This document shows positions 31,847 through 34,171 of a stretch of 34,171 bases of DNA, piece after piece; within the stretch, counting starts at the first letter, position 1, and each line of letters starts with the position of its first letter. This stretch comes from Anaerolineales bacterium UBA2181 (lineage in GTDB: Bacteria > Chloroflexota > Anaerolineae > Promineifilales > UBA4811), in contig DCVT01000049.1 of the NCBI GenBank assembly GCA_002328075.1, forward strand, positions 1 to 34,171. The letters run 5' to 3'. The notes below the pieces were generated by a model. The model was not told where the DNA came from. It made no database searches and saw only the letters and a program-made list of their open reading frames with translations. The translations under genes were made by a program, and so were the position numbers.

Positions 31847-31967
31847 TCACTCGTACACTTTTTCTTCGTCGGCACTGGCCTCGGCCGCATCCTGCTCCGA
31901 TTCGCGCACCCGTCCGGCACCCGCCAGTACCTCCTTGTAGTACTCGTGCTGGATGATTAGGTTCATG
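31847..31967 (-). pseudogene. Remnant of an acyl-CoA dehydrogenase 3' end
   Basis: Read leftward, the sequence encodes MNLIIQHEYYKEVL and continues to ADEEKVYE with a stop at 31849-31847. It parallels the end of the intact acyl-CoA dehydrogenase at 32174 (MSLIIEHEYYRELL to GDEKVYE) residue for residue over about 39 codons. A shorter match (SESM against NEVM) continues a few codons upstream, then similarity ends and a stop appears. It is too short to be a gene and has no ribosome site. It is the tail of a duplicated or displaced dehydrogenase gene lying 200 bases downstream of the intact copy. Confidence 0.8.
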
Positions 31968-32173
31968 GACTCGCTTACCCAAACTGCTCTATGTGCTGTC
32001 TTTCACTCTGGACTGAAATCGTGCATCCTGTCCCAGCCAACACTCACAGGCGTGCCCGCCGCCATACCTCCGACACTGGCCACCCAGCGGAGAACAGCAC
32101 GTCCAGCGATGGGCTCTGTGCCAGGGGGTCGGAGGGCTTGGCCGCGAGCCGTCCCACACTCGGGCCAGTTCTC
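31968..32173. other. Gap between the dehydrogenase and its remnant
   Basis: I see no coding or structural signal. If the remnant came from tandem duplication, this stretch should be decayed dehydrogenase sequence, but I cannot recognise it by eye. Confidence 0.35.
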
Positions 32174-33409
32174 CTATTCATAGACCTTTTCGTCGCCAAG
32201 GTCTGCCTCGGCCGCATCTCCCTCGATGTCGCGCACCGCGGCGCGGCTGCCCAGCAGTTCCCGGTAGTACTCGTGCTCGATAATGAGCGACATCACTTCG
32301 TTCGTGCCCGTCCAGATCATGATCAGCCGCGTGTCACGGAGCAAGCGTTCGATCGGATACACGTTGGTGTAGCCAATTCCCCCGAGGATCTGCATGGCGT
32401 GGTTAGCCACCAGCCAGGCCGTGTCCGTGGAGAACTTTTTCGCCTCCGACACCAACCGCCGGCAGCGGGCGGGGTCGTCGCCCGCGTCGACCGCCCGCGC
32501 GGCGCCATGGACCAGCATACGGGCCGCGTCGAGCTGGGTGATGGCGTCCGCTACCTTGAAGCTCACCGCCTCAAAGGCACGGATCTTCTGGCCGAACGCC
32601 TTGCGCCGGTCCGAATAGCGGGCCGCCACCTCGAGCGCCGCCCGGGCCATGCCCAGGGCGCCGGCGGCACTGGTCATCCGCTCCGGGATCATCATCTGGT
32701 AAAAGATGGCGGCCGCGCCGTTCTCAGGGCCGATGAGGTTGGCGGCCGGCACGCGCGCAGCGCGGAAGGTTATGCGCCCGGTGCCCCCGCCCCGTGTGCC
32801 CATCAAGCCGTACACATGCTGCACCTCCACGCCCGGCCCGCGCTCGACGATGAAGGCGCTCAGCCCGTGGTGGGGTTTGGCCTGCGGGTCGGTGCGGGCA
32901 TACACCAGGAACAGGTCCGCCCCCTCCGCGCCGACCACGAAGCGTTTCTGGCCTTCGAGCACGTACTCGTCCCCCTCGCGGCGGGCGGCCGTGGCCGTGC
33001 CGAAGAAGTCGGAACCACCCCGCGGCTCGGTCAGCGCCTCGGCGACGGTGAGCCGGCCCGCAAGAACCGGCCGAAGCCAACGCTCCTTCTGCTCGGGCGT
33101 GCCAAACCGGTCCAGCGCCTCGCCCACGATGCTGGGCAAGGAGTAGAGGCAGGCCAGCGAGGTGCCCAGCACACCCACCTCCTCCAGGGCGACGATCTCG
33201 TCGGCCCAGCCCAGGCCGCGCCCGCCGTACTCGACGGGGAAGCGAAGGCCCAGCAGGTTGCGGCGGGCTGCCTCTTCCACGTAGTGGCGCGGATAGCGCA
33301 CGCGGTCGGCGTCCATGTCGAGGATGAGCTGGCGCGGCACCCAGCGCACAAAAGCGCGCATCTCGTCCTGCAACTGCTTCTGGGCCGGACTCAGGATGGC
33401 ATCTAGCAT
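32174..33409 (-). CDS. Acyl-CoA dehydrogenase
   Basis: This FAD enzyme introduces the alpha-beta double bond of an acyl-CoA. The three-domain layout is present over 411 residues. FAD/substrate landmarks are ALTEPRGGSDFFG, EGQKRFVVGAEGADLFLVYART, RKAFGQKI and MQILGGIGYTNVYPIERLLRD. The C-terminal position of the MCAD-type catalytic Glu is Thr here (IWTGTNEV), while a Glu is present in MIPERMTSAAG, the helix-G site used by isovaleryl- and long-chain dehydrogenases. The enzyme is therefore likely active with the alternative base. ATG 33409 follows AAGGAGGAG. By eye this gene is GC-richer at third positions than its neighbours. A decayed copy of its end lies downstream. Confidence 0.92.
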   Translation of the reverse strand: MLDAILSPAQKQLQDEMRAFVRWVPRQLILDMDADRVRYPRHYVEEAARRNLLGLRFPVEYGGRGLGWADEIVALEEVGVLGTSLACLYSLPSIVGEALDRFGTPEQKERWLRPVLAGRLTVAEALTEPRGGSDFFGTATAARREGDEYVLEGQKRFVVGAEGADLFLVYARTDPQAKPHHGLSAFIVERGPGVEVQHVYGLMGTRGGGTGRITFRAARVPAANLIGPENGAAAIFYQMMIPERMTSAAGALGMARAALEVAARYSDRRKAFGQKIRAFEAVSFKVADAITQLDAARMLVHGAARAVDAGDDPARCRRLVSEAKKFSTDTAWLVANHAMQILGGIGYTNVYPIERLLRDTRLIMIWTGTNEVMSLIIEHEYYRELLGSRAAVRDIEGDAAEADLGDEKVYE

Positions 33410-33468
33410 GTTGCTCCTCCTTGCGCGTCAAAACAGGCTCCCCGCCTGCCACTCACACTGCAGGTAGC

Positions 33469-33497
33469 ATTCTACCCCAAAAGCTCGCTGCCACCAA
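33469..33497 (-). promoter_or_regulatory. Possible promoter of the acyl-CoA dehydrogenase
   Basis: Read leftward, TTGGTG (33497-33492) and TAGAAT (33474-33469) are 17 bases apart. The -35 box is only a half match. Confidence 0.4.
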
Positions 33498-33648
33498 GCC
33501 AAGAGCAGTGCTCAAATCGAGCTAGGCCCTTGCTGCGGTGGCCACCGCCACGAATCCCGTCTCGAGACAGGGGTCCCGAAACCGCCTGTTCCACTCCAGA
33601 CGGACTTTCCTCAACCGGAACGACCAGCGAAGATCAGTTAGGTCACCG

Positions 33649-33784
33649 AGAACGTTTCCCGACCTTTCCGTCAGTTTCCGCCGCCATACCTTGTGCACCC
33701 CAAGACTGGCTGAATCTGGCAGAAACAAGAAGCCAAGTCGCGCCAGAACGTTTCCCGACGTTTCGCCACACTTCCGCCCACATA
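33649..33784. repeat. Two imperfect 40-bp direct repeats
   Basis: Copies at 33649-33688 and 33745-33784 share AGAACGTTTCCCGAC exactly, then TTTC, TTCCGCC and CATA at matching offsets, about 30 of 40 positions. Start-to-start distance is 96 bases. They lie just ahead of the small ORF at 33830. Two copies with this divergence do not make a CRISPR array. Confidence 0.6.
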
Positions 33785-33829
33785 TGGTATCTCTGAGGCA
33801 TCTGCCATCACAGGAAATAGGAGGGAAGC

Positions 33830-34033
33830 ATGATTCTAACTGACGAGGAATCAGCCTGCGAGTTCAAGATCACTGCGGTCTGTACGATCAGCGACCCCGG
33901 TGAGCGTCAGCGACGCCTTGCACAGGCTTTTGCGCATCTCCTGGCACTCCATGACGAGCCCGCCTGTCAAGTGTCAATGAGGGTGTTGAACAAGGGGGGT
34001 GACGGGACGGTTGTAGCATGGCTGCCCGGTTGA
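33830..34033 (+). CDS. Small protein of unknown function
   Basis: A 67-residue protein starts at ATG 33830 with a good AGGAGGG site (33819-33825, 4-base spacing), which is the main reason to accept it. It is acidic at the N-terminus (MILTDEESACEF), contains three Cys and a helical middle (GERQRRLAQAFAHLLAL) and ends GGDGTVVAWLPG. No signal peptide or membrane segment and no known domain are seen. It follows the two direct repeats, which may hold its control region. The final 138 bases of the window after it contain no feature I can support. Confidence 0.5.
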   Translation: MILTDEESACEFKITAVCTISDPGERQRRLAQAFAHLLALHDEPACQVSMRVLNKGGDGTVVAWLPG

Positions 34034-34171
34034 GCGCTAGTTGGGGAGGCAGGACCGTCCCGGGGACCGTTGATCCCGCCAGTTTCCCATGTGTTGGTGG
34101 CTTGTTCAGCAGTCGTTTTCTGCCGGGTCAACCTCCAGACGCAATTCTGCCTTGGATCATGCGCACACGCT

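Noticed and set aside
31991..33406. 471-codon rightward frame opposite the acyl-CoA dehydrogenase
   Set aside because: It arises from the high third-position GC of the real gene; no family match.
33649..33784. CRISPR array
   Set aside because: Only two diverged repeat units, no regular spacers and no cas genes in the window.

Overview
The window is GC-rich bacterial DNA, most likely from an uncultured member of the Chloroflexota (Anaerolineae-like). I infer this from the gene families and style: a DUF5320 protein beside an Mrp ATPase, GyrI-like stand-alone proteins, Pro/Thr-rich membrane-anchored peptides and frequent GTG/TTG starts. No ribosomal RNA or other strong taxonomic marker is present, so the assignment is an inference. 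Sigma-70-type promoters are easy to see, several close to consensus.

Layout. 1-323: the broken 3' end of an IS605-type tnpB, then an acyl-CoA ligase. 2263-2654: a near-perfect promoter, tRNA-Val(UAC) and a small anchored peptide. 2703-5751: two membrane proteins and a CorC/HlyC-type CBS protein flanking a prepilin-type peptidase. 5953-8110: an aminotransferase plus ornithine-cyclodeaminase-family operon, divergent from an orphan 5-carboxymethyl-2-hydroxymuconate isomerase-like gene at 8409. 8969-11658: an M24-fold hydrolase that has lost most metal ligands, a small 2x[4Fe-4S] ferredoxin and a divergent Crp/Fnr regulator, with a GATAT-N4-ATATC operator candidate between them, then a lipoprotein. 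11900-14624: a ureohydrolase, a small membrane protein and a multi-zinc-ribbon protein. 14908-17566: a PadR regulator, an Mrp/NBP35 ATPase, a DUF5320 protein and a ferredoxin, all co-directional behind a consensus promoter. 17741-18682: a PfkB sugar-phosphate kinase. 18943-24289: a ketopantoate-reductase-like enzyme, an amidase, a zinc alcohol dehydrogenase, YjbQ and a DmpA/P1 hydrolase. 24295-31707: a leftward run of a TGS GTPase, an ATC-hydrolase-like protein, YqeK, a broken creatininase, a P-loop kinase-like protein, a cyclase-fold repeat protein, a GyrI-like protein and a GNAT. 31847-33409: an acyl-CoA dehydrogenase followed by a decayed copy of its own 3' end. The window ends with an imperfect direct repeat and a 67-residue ORF.

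How the genes fit together. Many enzymes here act on C-N bonds of amino acids, cyclic amides or guanidino compounds: ornithine cyclodeaminase family, aminotransferase, creatinase-like M24 protein, ureohydrolase, amidase, DmpA hydrolase, ATC hydrolase family and creatininase family. They are spread over several transcription units, so a shared pathway is only a hypothesis. The items I consider most worth a second look are the metal-ligand-depleted M24 protein with its ferredoxin/Crp neighbourhood, the creatininase gene with two independent-looking lesions, the acyl-CoA dehydrogenase remnant, and several strong intergenic inverted repeats.
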